A stretch of 37,513 nt of DNA from Rhizophagus sp. LPA8_4_AMF. Lineage: Eukaryota; Glomeromycota; Glomeromycetes; Glomerales; Glomeraceae. Both the position numbers and the translations under genes were made by a program. This document shows, piece after piece, positions 20,850 to 30,392 of this stretch (its first letter is position 1; each line of letters starts with the position of its first letter). Location: assembly GCA_021464525.1 (NCBI GenBank), contig JADRCO010000331.1, forward strand, positions 1 to 37,513. Reading direction: 5' to 3'. Below the pieces are notes generated by a model, which was not told where the DNA came from, ran no database searches, and saw only the letters and a list, made by a program, of their open reading frames with translations.

Positions 20850-22606
20850 CATTTTTTACTTAATAATCTTAATAAAATATTCATAAAAAGAAGAAAATTC
20901 TACACATTTTTATTCATTTATATTGTATTTTTATTTTAATATTTATTATACAATGCTATAATAAAAATTGGAAAAATTTTATTTCTTTTTTTAGTCTTTA
21001 TCAAAATCGAAAAAATTTAAATTTTATTATAAAAAAATAAATCACATGATATGGTGAAAATCACCTCCTGATGAGCATTAAAATGATCCATAATATAATA
21101 TATATTCTGACTTTATTTATGAAAAAATAATATAATAGAATAATAAAGTAATAATAATAATAAATAAAAATGGTAATAAAAAACGACTAAGAAGATTGAT
21201 TATTTGAGAATTTGTTTTTCCAGAAAAAAATTTTTAAAATAATTTTATTTACTTTTATTAAAGTATAGTCTGTTATATTACTAATAGAAATTTGCATGTG
21301 ACAAATTGTCATAGATTATAAAATTTCTAGGCCAATTTGCCTGCAATTTTATAATATATAATACAAATTATATTTTTCTACATGTTTATAGATAAATATT
21401 TCAATGACTTTTTATATAAAATATAAGTAAAGAATTTTTTTTATAAGCTAATTTAAAAACTTTTGCAAGTAAATTTGCTTGTAAAATATTTACGATAAAA
21501 ATTATTGCAAATTTTGCTTATTATATAAAAAGTTAAAATTCCCAAATTTTGCAACTAAAATTAAATGCATTATAGATAAAAAATTGTAATAAATATTATG
21601 CTACTTTTGTTATCTTTTAATATGCTTATTATATAGTAATTTAAGTTCAAAAAGTTCATAAGTTAAGTATATAAAATTTCCTCTTTATTTCAAAAAATCA
21701 GAAAAATACACAAATTAATTTTCTAATCTTTGATCATTATATTATGTAATTTGCCTATTGTTTTATCAAACTTTAATGTAAAATTTTATATATAAAAAAT
21801 CATATTAAAATATTTTTCATAATAAATATAATGTGAAAACTTTTTTTGATTACGGTTATGACAGTTGTTATGACTATTTTTTTCACAAAAAATATTTTTA
21901 TATTTTCTTTATTTTTCTAATATTTTTTTGTAAACCAATTTTATTTTTTTTAATAATATATATATATAATTTTTATATACTTTTGATTTTTTAAATGCAG
22001 TAACATTAATTTTAAGTGTTTTTAAAATTCTTTTAAGCAAATTATAATTTTTTCTTTTAGTTTACTATTAGTTAAATAACATCTAATAATCATATAATAA
22101 TTTGTATATTGTAACCTGATATTTCCAAGGTTATTAAGAGTAGTAATACATATTATATTATATTTATTTTAACTCCCTTTTCCTCCTTATCAGATGTAAC
22201 AGCCAATTAAATTATTATATTATAAATCATGTGATTTTATTAAATGTAATAACTATTTCCTCTCCTTTTTTAATAATTATGTAATAAGTGTCACTTCTTT
22301 AATCTATATGAGGAATAAAAAATAGTATCAAATAATGATATATTATAAAATCATATAAAGTTGTTTATTAATTAAAAAATGGGAAAATTAAAAATTAATA
22401 ATATAAGTAAATATTAGTATATCTTATATCAATATATAGAAATCTGACTGTAATATTATATACTGTATGTATATATTTTTAGTTATATATTTTATACATT
22501 TACTCATTTTATATAATAATAATATTGCAATGAATCATTTGAAAATATATATTATATTATATTATAATAAAATAAAATAATCAATATAAGAATATAATAA
22601 TATAAT
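20850..22606. other. Extremely AT-rich, no gene seen
   Basis: Long A/T tracts with scattered TATAAT-like strings. No coding stretch, RNA gene or defined element that I can support. Confidence 0.5.
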
Positions 22607-22861
22607 ATGAGACCGTCTATTCAGAAAAAACTTATTGAATATATGGGCCAGGACAAGAAAAAAGGCCATGAATTCGATTTAACAGTTGATTATATCCTCA
22701 TGTTAAAATATATTTAAGAAGACAAATACGCATTGTCTCATTGAAATGAAATTCAAATGAGATCAGCCAGGAAATATATTCTAGTGAACAGTAAATCGAA
22801 TCCACAATAGTTTGGAGTATATCAAAGGAAATGTGCATCTCATTTGTCTACTTTATAATTA
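22607..22861 (+). pseudogene. HNH-type endonuclease remnant
   Basis: ATG at 22607 opens a frame reading GHEFDLTVDYILMLKYI, one stop, then EDKYALSH. A one-base shift leads to IEMKF and, after further stops, TVNRIHNSLEYIKGNVHLIC. The order matches the common HNH layout in which a CALTG-like strand is followed by a D-R-I-D-NS-GY-GNV-LVC block. Here the cysteine of the CAL strand is Tyr and the DRID positions read NRIH, so metal and catalytic residues are lost. Four or more stops and a frameshift make it non-functional. The family call rests on this motif order only. Confidence 0.6.
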
Positions 22862-23011
22862 AAATTATAGAGTCTAAGTCACTGCCATAGCTAGACTAGT
22901 AGTATGATGCATATATGCAAGTTGGAGGAGGCAAATCACAGTATTTACATAATTATTAGATTTTTTTTGGCATTATAAATATTCAGTTATAGAATAAATC
23001 ACTAAAATGAC

Positions 23012-23434
23012 ATGAGTTTAGAGGATATTATAGATGATGTAAAAAAGAATATTAAAACGGTATTTCAAAATGGAGTTAGAGCTGAAGATCGGCAAAAAGT
23101 TTATATAATTGGACTTCAATTAACATTGGACAGATTAGCATAAGAGTTAAAATTTGTGCAAAATAATTATCAAGACATGTCTGCTAATCAGATTAATTGA
23201 ATCGGATAAATTATCATGTATGGTTAAAAAATCAAAAAATAATAGGTGCAAGATCGCAGGTAAATTCACCACTAATCCTACACAATATTTGCCTTTATGC
23301 AATCCAGCCAAATATGAACACACATATAATAGGACAACCAGATTTATCACAGTCAAAAATAAAAGACAGGATAGAGTTGTAGGTGTATTCAATTACTTTG
23401 AGCTGAGTGAATATCTGGGAGTTCAATCCAACTA
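23012..23434 (+). pseudogene. Unknown protein remnant (starts MSLEDIIDDVKK)
   Basis: ATG at 23012 opens 43 codons (MSLEDIIDDVKKNIKT, then LQLTLDRLA) to TAA at 23141. Coding-like text continues past this stop (FVQNNYQDMSANQIN) and past more stops. A second frame from about 23154 to 23434 is open for 93 codons and ends YLGVQSN with TAG. A TATAAAT at 22974 could be the old promoter. I do not recognise the family; helix-rich N-terminus and basic C-terminal part are all I can describe. Confidence 0.4.
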
Positions 23435-23503
23435 GTCTGAAGCAGTGATCATCTGTTTAGAAGATTTTTTTCTGATTGAAAGATATTCTAACTGTATAAA
23501 AAT
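23432..23503 (+). repeat. Dispersed module, copy A
   Basis: Begins CTAGTCTGAAGCAGTGATC, continues TTAGAAGATTTTTTTCTGA and ends near CTGTATAA. It lies across the stop of the preceding remnant. See copies at 23845, 24912 and 25947. Confidence 0.7.
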
Positions 23504-23608
23504 ACATACAGCTAATTTTCTTGATCTTCTTCTGCCTGAATTAATACCATTTATTCTAAAGAATCTTTCGATCTGAAATATAAAAAATTGTTATATAAAT
23601 GATATATA

Positions 23609-23862
23609 AGAAAACTTGAATTGCCCAAAAGAAGAACTCTCTGGGATTTTCAAATTGGAGAATTAGTTCAAGGTAATGATACAGTAAAAGACTTTTATTT
23701 AAAACTAAAAGAGTGTAACAAAACTATAGGTATCCTGAAGAACTTCTTAAAAATCTATTCTTTTGAGGATTGTCACCTGAGAATGAGATAAAAGTTTGTA
23801 TGAATGATTTATATGAGTTTGCATTAAATGAGATAGTGGAAAGGCTTAGTCTGGAGCAGTGA
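23609..23862 (+). pseudogene. Retrotransposon gag-like fragment
   Basis: Two frames, joined by a one-base shift near 23727, read LPKRRTLWDFQIGELVQGND and then YPEELLKNLFF, a stop, GLSPENEIKV and EIVERLSLEQ, stopping at TGA 23860. The FLRGLSPEN-EV...-ERL pattern is that of retrotransposon gag capsid C-terminal regions. No CCHC knuckle, protease or polymerase follows. Non-functional fragment. Confidence 0.55.
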
Positions 23863-23915
23863 TCGACCGGTTCAGCTAATTTATTTTTTCGATTAAAGAT
23901 ATAGCATATATTATT
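23845..23915 (+). repeat. Dispersed module, copy B
   Basis: Most diverged copy: CTTAGTCTGGAGCAGTGATC, then TTCAGCTAATTTATTTTTTC and AAAGATATAGCATATAT. It covers the stop codon of the gag-like fragment and ends just before the F-box remnant's ATG at 23917. Confidence 0.55.
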
Positions 23916-23916
23916 T

Positions 23917-24806
23917 ATGATGCAATCAAGAATTTTTATTATACCAGAAGTATTAGAAGAGATTTTACATTTCTTATCAATAGATAAATTCCTTTATCCC
24001 ACTTTATTTGTTTGTCAGCTTTAATACAGATGTGGTACTCCTATTTTATGGAGACGTATTGAGCTAAAGGGAAATGACTTATATCCTAAGCAATTTTTTT
24101 CAGATAATTACTGTAAAAAGGACCGCTTTCAATTGAAAAAATTCATAAAAATAGTATGTGGGAAGTAAAAGCCAGTTTATTGTTTGGATGTAATTCATTT
24201 TGAAATTTTCTACTACCATTCACTTCAGGATGAAAAAATTATAAGCATTATACATTCATGCTCAAATATAATCCATTTGAATTTTGAAAATAACATAGGA
24301 TTTAGTAATAGATCATTAGAACTTATTGCAGGTTCATATTCAAATCTGAAGTATTTTAATTTATGCGATAATCAATCGGGTAATTATATAAGCTTTTGTG
24401 CTTGAGAAGTAAATGATCTAGATCTATAAAAAATTATACAGTTATACCATAAATTAGAATATCTTATCGCATTGAATTTACTGAAATATCAATTTGTAAT
24501 ATTATTCATTTTTGTCCAGACCTTCAGTATCTTAACCTTACTTTTTGTGAAATTTCTGATATAACTATCAAAAAAATTGCTAAATTATATCTTAATTTAA
24601 AATATCTTAATCTGAAAAGATATTATAATATTAGCAAAGAAGCTGTAGTCCAGCTTAATTCAGAAATCCATATCAAAAATTTTAATAATCTAAAAAGTCC
24701 TAGTCTTATTACCACATTCAATAATTATCTTAGACAGGCTGATACTGCCCATCAAAATTTAGCACAGTCTATTTTAACTAATATTCTGAGAACTGAGATG
24801 AGCTAA
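23917..24806 (+). pseudogene. F-box/LRR protein, disrupted
   Basis: ATG at 23917 opens MMQSRIFIIPEVLEEILHFL, an F-box of the P-E-[VI]-L-x-x-I-x-x-x-L form. It is followed by CQL, a TAA at 24022 where a Trp is expected, and YRCGTPILWRRIEL. A second stop is at 24166. Leucine-rich repeats follow (IIHLNFENN, LKYFNLCDN), a third stop ends this frame after 24405, and the last third continues in another frame from about 24490 (LQYLNLTFCEISD, LKYLNLKRYYNISKEAV) to TAA 24804. F-box/LRR proteins are SCF ubiquitin-ligase substrate adaptors, and this family is large in these fungi. Three stops plus at least one frameshift make it a pseudogene. Confidence 0.85.
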
Positions 24807-24911
24807 TAGGCCAGAATTTTCCATTAGAATTTGGCACAGACTTTACATCAAATTTAAAGGTCTTCTCCAAATACACTAGCTGATCAAGTAAAATGGTGGT
24901 ACTCTACCAAT

Positions 24912-24985
24912 CTAACTAATCCAGAGCGGTAATCATCAGCTCAGAAGATTTTTTGCTGAGTCTCAGATGTACCCCTGTATAATAA
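24912..24985 (+). repeat. Dispersed module, copy C
   Basis: CTAACTAATCCAGAGCGGTA, then CATCAGCTCAGAAGATTTTT and GCTGAG, ending near CCTGTATAAT. The CTCAG...CTGAG part can pair as a 5-bp stem. Confidence 0.7.
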
Positions 24986-25064
24986 AAAATATAGATTAGA
25001 TAACCTGTTCTAAACATAGGCATTGACCGGTGCTAGCTGGATTTTTGATGAATATTTTGTACAA

Positions 25065-25633
25065 TTATTGAGGAGAAATCTTTGAAAATAATAGAAGTCC
25101 TTCTTCAGTAAACCAAAATTTCTTTACCCCTATTTTACTATATTTTGGTAATATTACATCTAGACCATCTTCTAAGAGACCATAGAAATCCTCAAACTTT
25201 TGAAGATATTCTCTTGCAGTTTTATTAACTTTTTCTGTCCTTTCTTGATTAGAATAACTAACAATACCAAGCTCTTCTTGAATTGCTATTATATCATCTT
25301 TCAAATATATAAGCAAATTAAATATTTCACCAAATGAAATATCTATATAAGCTTTATTGCTTCAGAGTGCCTCTTCTAGAATAGGATTACTATCGATTCT
25401 GAGATTCTTTATCGGTATTAAAATCCCTACCAATTCTAACAACAATTCGTATAAATCAGCAAGTGTTTTTTTATGAGCTCAGAATCTGCTGAAGGCACTG
25501 CTAATTTATTTGCATTGCCATCAATACTGAGTTTTCTTTTAACTTGACGCTCCTAAATGGCTACTATATCCTTCTTCTTATATAAAAGCACTCTATAAAC
25601 TTGAGCAAGCGTTTCAGTATTAATGTTTGCCAT
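25065..25633 (-). pseudogene. Unknown ~185-residue helical protein, disrupted
   Basis: ATG at 25633 opens MANINTETLAQVYRVLLYKK, with TAG after KKDIVAI, then ERQVKRKLSIDG and DSELIKK. A one-base gain in the A run near 25470 moves the frame to LADLYELLLELVGILIPIKN. One more stop follows near 25367. The last 83 codons (ILLIYLKDDIIAIQEELG-like, KTAREYLQKFEDFYGLLEDG, KKFWFTEEGLLLF) are intact to TGA at 25065. Predominantly helical and acidic/basic. I do not recognise it. It is flanked by module copies C and D. Confidence 0.5.
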
Positions 25634-25943
25634 GATTGCTATAATAAAGTAATATATTTAATGAGGAAATCTTATGTTCAGAATATTGATTATCATTTAT
25701 TCCAGTAACACTAACAAAATTTTCATCCCACATGACTTGTTTGCCAACATTATGGATTTCAGCTGGCATTAAGAAATTAACCATGTGACGCATAGTATGT
25801 GACAAATAAGATTTTGCACACCAAAAAAATTCTGTTCCTAGAATACTTATAAAAAATGAAATGCAGAGAAATATGATACAGGATGACAAATTATCATGTA
25901 GAAGTGAAAATTTTGTTAGTGTTATTGGGAAAATATTGATCAT
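25620..25943 (-). CDS. Unknown 107-codon ORF
   Basis: The frame from 25943 to 25620 has a hydrophobic N-terminal stretch (IIFLCISFFISIL) that could be a membrane segment. A more protein-like part then reads FFWCAKSYLSHTMRHMVNFL and IHNVGKQVMWDENFVSVTG. It overlaps the start of the 25633 remnant by 14 bases in another frame. It may be an exon or a fragment. Family unknown, low confidence. Confidence 0.3.
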   Translation of the reverse strand: MINIFPITLTKFSLLHDNLSSCIIFLCISFFISILGTEFFWCAKSYLSHTMRHMVNFLMPAEIHNVGKQVMWDENFVSVTGINDNQYSEHKISSLNILLYYSNHGKH

Positions 25944-25946
25944 TGA

Positions 25947-26020
25947 CTAGAACAGTGATCTGGCCTCTTCAGCTCAGAAGATTTTGCTGAGCCATAGATT
26001 TCTGTACAATGATGTAATGG
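25947..26020 (+). repeat. Dispersed module, copy D
   Basis: CTAGAACAGTGATCTGG, then TTCAGCTCAGAAGATTTTGC and TGAGCCATAGATTTCTGTAC. It carries the clearest CTCAG-AAGATTTTG-CTGAG hairpin. Confidence 0.7.
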
Positions 26021-26136
26021 CTGATCACACGATCAGTTTGTGAAATATTGTTTTTTTGCATATATCAAAAGTTATGTATGCTAACTAGACCTCTATTTTT
26101 TCCTCAAACAAACATAAGAAAAATGTGAAAGGAGCT

Positions 26137-26409
26137 CTACATGCAACACAAGACCTTCTCTATAAGTAAATAGTGCTGGGAAAAGCATATATTATGAAAG
26201 GCTAGTGGAGTCACAATTTTGAGATCAGCAGGTGTAAGACCAACTATGTGTCTTTCTGGTAGACCTACATATGAAAAGGTATGAGGATTCCATTTGTATG
26301 TGCTTTCATAGAGCTCTTAGCATTACACAATAATACTAATTACGTCTCATACCTCTTTATCTTTTTCCCAGCAAGCAAGATATAAAGCATGTAGTGGTAT
26401 GTGAAAGTT
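26137..26409 (-). pseudogene. Coding-like remnant (ALYLACWEKDKE / KWNPHTFSYVGLPE)
   Basis: On the minus strand, 26409-26353 reads NFHIPLHALYLACWEKDKE. After 39 bases with stops, the same frame continues at 26313 as LYESTYKWNPHTFSYVGLPE, then RHIVGLTPADLKIVTPLAFH, and stops at TAG 26137. The interruption begins GTATGAG and ends AG, so it could be a very short intron, but 39 nt is well under the 64-97 nt of the permease genes. No start codon is visible. The protein-like quality is good; family not recognised. Confidence 0.4.
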
Positions 26410-26460
26410 CAGCCAACTTTATCACAAAATATTCCCATAGAAAATAATGCAAAATAAGGT

Positions 26461-26811
26461 ATGTATACGCCAAAAGTTATGTATTTATACGAGCGAAGTA
26501 AATTTCTCACTATGGGTCTTATATTAGGAATCAAAAAAATGGCCAATATTATTGACTTTAAGTTTAAAGTAAAAAATGAATCAGATGATAAAATCTTCAA
26601 AATCAAAATAGTCTGGCAAACATCGGTCAAAGATGCCATATCTACTATTAAAAAAGAAATGGCAACACAATATAAGCAGGATTCTGATATTAAACTTTAC
26701 GTGGATAATCCAAAAGGGTCGACAAAAGTGTTGGAACAAGATAATATGATTTCTAAGCATTTTAATATTGATCACATTGAAGAGGGTCTCATCCTCATTT
26801 ACCCCCAGTAG
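26461..26811 (+). CDS. Small ubiquitin-fold-like protein
   Basis: The frame is intact from ATG 26461 to TAG 26809-26811 (116 residues). A second ATG at 26539 would give 90 residues that coincide with the recognisable domain, so 26539 may be the true start. From there the pattern is beta (KIFKIKIVW), helix (VKDAISTIKKEMA), beta (DIKLYVDN), then ISKHFNI and a last strand GLILIYP. That is the order and size of a beta-grasp ubiquitin-like fold. There is no C-terminal Gly-Gly, so conjugation is unlikely; a ubiquitin-like adaptor role is only inference. It is the only undamaged ORF between 22.6 and 28.3 kb. Confidence 0.6.
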   Translation: MYTPKVMYLYERSKFLTMGLILGIKKMANIIDFKFKVKNESDDKIFKIKIVWQTSVKDAISTIKKEMATQYKQDSDIKLYVDNPKGSTKVLEQDNMISKHFNIDHIEEGLILIYPQ

Positions 26812-27048
26812 TTAGAATTTTTTTTATTATGTATCAGCGATATATTCGCAATTCTTATGTATTGTAGATCAGGTTCTGGCAACATTTTTTATTTCATAAA
26901 TAAAGTATTATTATTTTATCAAATGTACATGAGAAAGCAGGTCACGTGTAATGATGTGATGCCAGTGCGATATAAAATCATATATTAACGTCCTTTCTGA
27001 ATAGAAATATAATTTTTATTTTCCTTCAGAACGTAACAACTATTTTTT

Positions 27049-28194
27049 TTGTCTGAGCCAAATATCCATATAAAAGCACTATGTCTGTATTCGAAACTAA
27101 TACCTGCTTCCACCTCTACCTCTATTGCAGGAAATGAGAAACATATTAAAAAATATAATACAGTTGAACTTATCTATTTCTTGCGTAAGAAGGTCTTGAT
27201 GACTTGTAAATTATTTGCAAGCGAAAAATAATGGGTTGTGACTTCCTAAACTTTACTAAAGAGAAGTTCGAACGTTGGGTTGGAAATTGGACCAGCTGAA
27301 AGACTTGCAAAGTTCGCTAAAGAATGTAAGAAAAAAAAGCTGAGGTAGTTCTTCTTGTATAAAACTAAGACTTGAGTGAGATGTTAGCGAAGCATGGAAT
27401 TGATGGTAATAGGATAGGCACAATTTGAATTTGTCAATTTTCATTAAGTAAGTCATATCTAGTACCAAAGATATTTCTTGGGTTTGTTCAAACTATTATG
27501 TGTATGGGCTAACGTTTTTGTTCCGCTTCTAAGAAATCTATCCACTTAAAGATGATGATGAGGAATTGCAATGGTGTATAAAGGAAATATGGGAAGTATT
27601 TTTGCCAACAGCAATAAGACCATGCAGTGTGAATATATCTCAGCTATCCTCTACGCTTCGCTATATATTGTCAAGAGAATAACCCAAAAAGAATTCACCT
27701 TGGATCCCCAGCTTGAAATTGTTAGCAAAGAAAACCCAGGACGTTTCTATACATCACAGAAGGAAACTATACAACGTAATTATAGGCTTCGCACAGAATT
27801 TAGTCCAATGTGAAAGTGCAACAAGAAAAAATATATGGCAGATGATGTTTATTATTTTATATTTTATCAGCTTATAATAGCAATAGTCTGAATATTCCAT
27901 AACACCAAGAGACACAAGGGAATTTGCCATGGAATGGTCCTGATGAGGATGAGGAAAAAGAATTAGTTGAAGCTAACAAAGAAAATGAGTAAACATAATT
28001 CTTACAACCCCGTTGGGGTTGTTGCATTTGGGGACGATTTCGTGGGATCATGACAATGGTGAAATGGTACTTTATCCTTTATGCCTCAGACAGAATCTCT
28101 TGTACAAGTAAAATCCACTTAATATCCAGTTTGTCAAATCTGTCTGAAAGAGCCAACTAAAAAGAAGCAACGAATAAAAGAATATTTAAAGTAA
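27049..28194 (+). pseudogene. SAM-domain-type expanded family protein, heavily decayed
   Basis: Pieces of one protein appear in order through several frames. They are IAGNEKHIKKYNTVELIYFL near 27120, GCDFLNFTKEKFERWV near 27235, a KFAKECKKKKLR-type stretch near 27310, SNKTMQCEYISAILYASLYI from about 27610, FTLDPQLEIV, FAQNLVQCESATRK near 27795 and WYFILY...ISCTSK near 28060. RIKEYLK ends at TAA 28192. KYNTVELI-FLR followed by DFL-LTKEKL is the N-terminal SAM-like helical domain of a family that I recall as multicopy in Rhizophagus. At least five frame changes and many stops. Its cellular role is unknown to me. Confidence 0.7.
28004..28022. other. Perfect hairpin ACAACCCC-GTT-GGGGTTGT
   Basis: An 8-bp perfect stem with a 3-base loop inside the SAM-type pseudogene. 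It may be an insertion scar or chance, and no terminator function is implied for a eukaryote. Confidence 0.4.
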
Positions 28195-28351
28195 ATAGAT
28201 CTGTTGATTTTTGTATAAAAACATATTTAGTTTTTTAAATTGCAATAAAACATGTATTATCTTTATATTTGATTTTTTGCGACAATAAAGATGGTTAAAT
28301 GTTTGAAAATCAGTGAAAAAATATGGTGAATTAGAGGACAAAAAAAAAATA

Positions 28352-28537
28352 CAGTCATCCTCCCATATAGTCACACCCTTCAGGACAAAAAAAAAATGGT
28401 GTGATTATAAAAATTATATATGATGTGATTAAAGGGGAGGTTTTTTTAATAAATTTATTAGTAACTTGGGATTAATGTAAATGTGCTTATAAGGGAGTTG
28501 TGATTATACAGGGGGTGACTATATGGGAGAATGACTG
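28352..28537. mobile_element. 186-bp MITE with TA target duplication
   Basis: The ends CAGTCATCCTCCCATATAGT and ACTATATGGGAGAATGACTG are inverted repeats of about 27 bp with two mismatches, flanked by TA at 28350 and 28538. Same CAGT-type ends as the element at 16597 but a different sequence, so it is a separate family. Confidence 0.88.
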
Positions 28538-28668
28538 TATTTGAAAAATTATATAAAATATATCCATTACATGAGAGAATCTGAAAATAATTGTGAGAAG
28601 AGTTTATTTAGATGATTATTATAATGAGAAACAATTTGAAAACAAGCAGAGATTGAAAATCGTTAAAT

Positions 28669-28755
28669 ATGGATGAAGCAACTCCTATGAAATTAGATTT
28701 TGATTGGGAATTAGTAAAGGAGATGTATGAGCAAATGATAATGGCAATAAGATAG
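28669..28755 (+). CDS. 28-codon ORF (MDEATPMKLDFDWELVKEMY)
   Basis: Short but protein-like frame with acidic and aromatic residues, ending TAG at 28753. It is tail-to-tail with the minus-strand coiled-coil gene that ends at 28775. It could be the first exon of something lost. No other support. Confidence 0.2.
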   Translation: MDEATPMKLDFDWELVKEMYEQMIMAIR

Positions 28756-28774
28756 CTACTACATTTTGATCCTG

Positions 28775-29451
28775 TTAATCCTCATCCTCTTTATCCTCAA
28801 CCTCTTTGTCCCAATTTCCTAAAGCATTAAGAACTTTTCTTAATGAACTTTCGTAACTTTCATATCCTTCCGGAAGTAACATTTGGAGTTTTTCTTCTGT
28901 CTCTTTGTTTCTGATCGTTCTCCTTGATGGAACGTGATGTTGCTCACTCGTTTCAAACCCATTACTGCTTCAACGTCTTCAACTGTCATGTGAACTTCAC
29001 GTAAGAAATCATTAAACTCTGAAATAATCCCTATTTCGTTTTTCCCATAATTTACTTTTCCATTACCGCGGAGCTTTCTGTTGATAGCGACTCTTGCACT
29101 AGGCCATTTATCAAATCTCACTTCGACAACTTCTAGAAACATGGTAACAAAATCCCTGAATATAGCTAAAGCTTTTACTTCTTTTTGTTCAGCTTTTACT
29201 TCTTTTAGTTCATTAATTACTTCTTTTAGAAGATCTAGAATATCATCAGTAGATTTTTGATACTTTTCAAGTATTACATGCAGTTCTCTTATATTTTCAT
29301 CTTGTTTTACCCATGTGTTTGCACACTTTTCCAGATTTCCGCCAGCAATTCTATCCCACATCTTTTTTTGAAGTTTTCCCTGTGAAGAAAGATTCTCATT
29401 TAACGAACTTTTGAGTTTCGAACTACTATTCTCGTGGCTGTTAAGCTTCAA
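28775..29451 (-). pseudogene. Coiled-coil protein of unknown family, C-terminal frameshift
   Basis: One frame is open from 29451 to 28840 (203 codons). Its first codon is TTG; the first ATG is at 29361 (MWDRIAGGN), and no ATG lies between the upstream stop and 29451, so an upstream exon or a start at 29361 is needed. Residues about 50-95 form a Leu/Ile/Glu/Lys heptad-like coiled coil (DDILDLLKEVINELKEVKAE), followed by a FRDFVTMFLEVVEVRFDKW region. Near 28953 the sense moves by one base. In the new frame TSEQHHVPSRRTIRNK and TEEKLQMLLPEGYESYE run to TAA at 28775. That text is far more protein-like than the old frame's end (CYFRKDMKVTKVH). A one-base deletion or a sequencing error explains this. 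Function unknown. Confidence 0.55.
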
Positions 29452-29461
29452 GGTATATATG

Positions 29462-30309
29462 ATTAAAAGATATTAGTGTTCGTTCCTTTTTTAGAATTCG
29501 TTTAAGGTACAGTAAAATAAGGGAAGAATGACTTTTTGAGGAACTTAAAGTATATATACTTTTCTGAGACGATAGACTCTTGCATAAACTTTAGTGACGT
29601 AATACAGCAAACAATATAGATACTTCTACAATAATTAAAAAGCATAGTAAAAAAAGTAATTTATCAGTACGTGAAAAAAATGATTAATGCAGTTTTATCA
29701 TTACTCATTAGATTGCGACTCCGAAGGTATTTATTAAAAATGTTTATGTCGTACGATTGACCGTATTTGACTAATTAGTGTGGTTACTGTGGTAGAAATA
29801 AATTAATAAAGCGCAGTAATTTAAGATCTTACTCCGGTTACTCAAAACGTCATTCTATTTTCTCTGAGCAAAGTATTGACGAAAAAATTACCGAAGTCCG
29901 GACGAGACACTTCGCAATTAAGGTATGAATGAAATATATTTTTTCGGTTGTGGCTTTACAGGAGAACGATTCCAAGACTTGCAAACGAATAATATTTTCT
30001 CGTACAGATTTCTGAAGGCCTTACTAGAATCACGGATTGCAAACAACATAAATTTTCGGCGTAAGGTTAATGTTATTATCCGTTGATTTATTTTCCGACA
30101 CTGCATACAAGTATAACTGACGACCGTTCTTTGTTTTATCTAGAATATCGATGATTGGGACAATGAAACCGGATCATGGAGTGGGATAATGTGTATTATG
30201 TAGTAGCGTAGGCAAGCGAAAAACTGGTTTAAGCATTAGTATAGATCACTTTTATGTATTACCGAATCTTGTAATTTATTTTTTACATCAATAAATCAGA
30301 AATTCCGAT
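29462..30309. other. Intergenic between divergent coiled-coil genes, nothing recognised
   Basis: No gene, RNA or repeat that I can support. The 62-codon minus-strand ORF at 30106-29918 has no coding character that I trust. Confidence 0.5.
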
Positions 30310-30378
30310 CGTGACATTTTGTCACGGTTTTTTTATCTATGCTAACAAGCTTTTGAATTATTCCATCTTATATAAAAA
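30310..30378 (+). promoter_or_regulatory. Hairpin and TATA-like box upstream of the MQSIDSL gene
   Basis: CGTGAC-ATTTT-GTCACG (30310-30326) is a 6-bp perfect dyad. TATATAAAA at 30370-30378 lies 14 bp before the ATG at 30393, closer than usual for a TATA box, so the leader would be extremely short or the ATG at 30393 may be missed. Confidence 0.45.
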
Positions 30379-30392
30379 AATTATTATCAAAC

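Noticed and set aside
19310..21090. Large composite element with GGTGAATTTCACC-like ends
   Set aside because: Only a 13-bp near-palindrome is shared and no target duplication is seen, so this is too weak.
26409..26639. 76-codon minus-strand ORF
   Set aside because: Antisense shadow of the ubiquitin-fold ORF over most of its length.
28004..28022. Rho-independent terminator
   Set aside because: The hairpin is not followed by a T run in either useful sense, and the genes are eukaryotic.
22607..28194. A single coherent operon or defence cluster
   Set aside because: The genes lie on both strands, belong to unrelated families and nearly all are broken; debris fits better.
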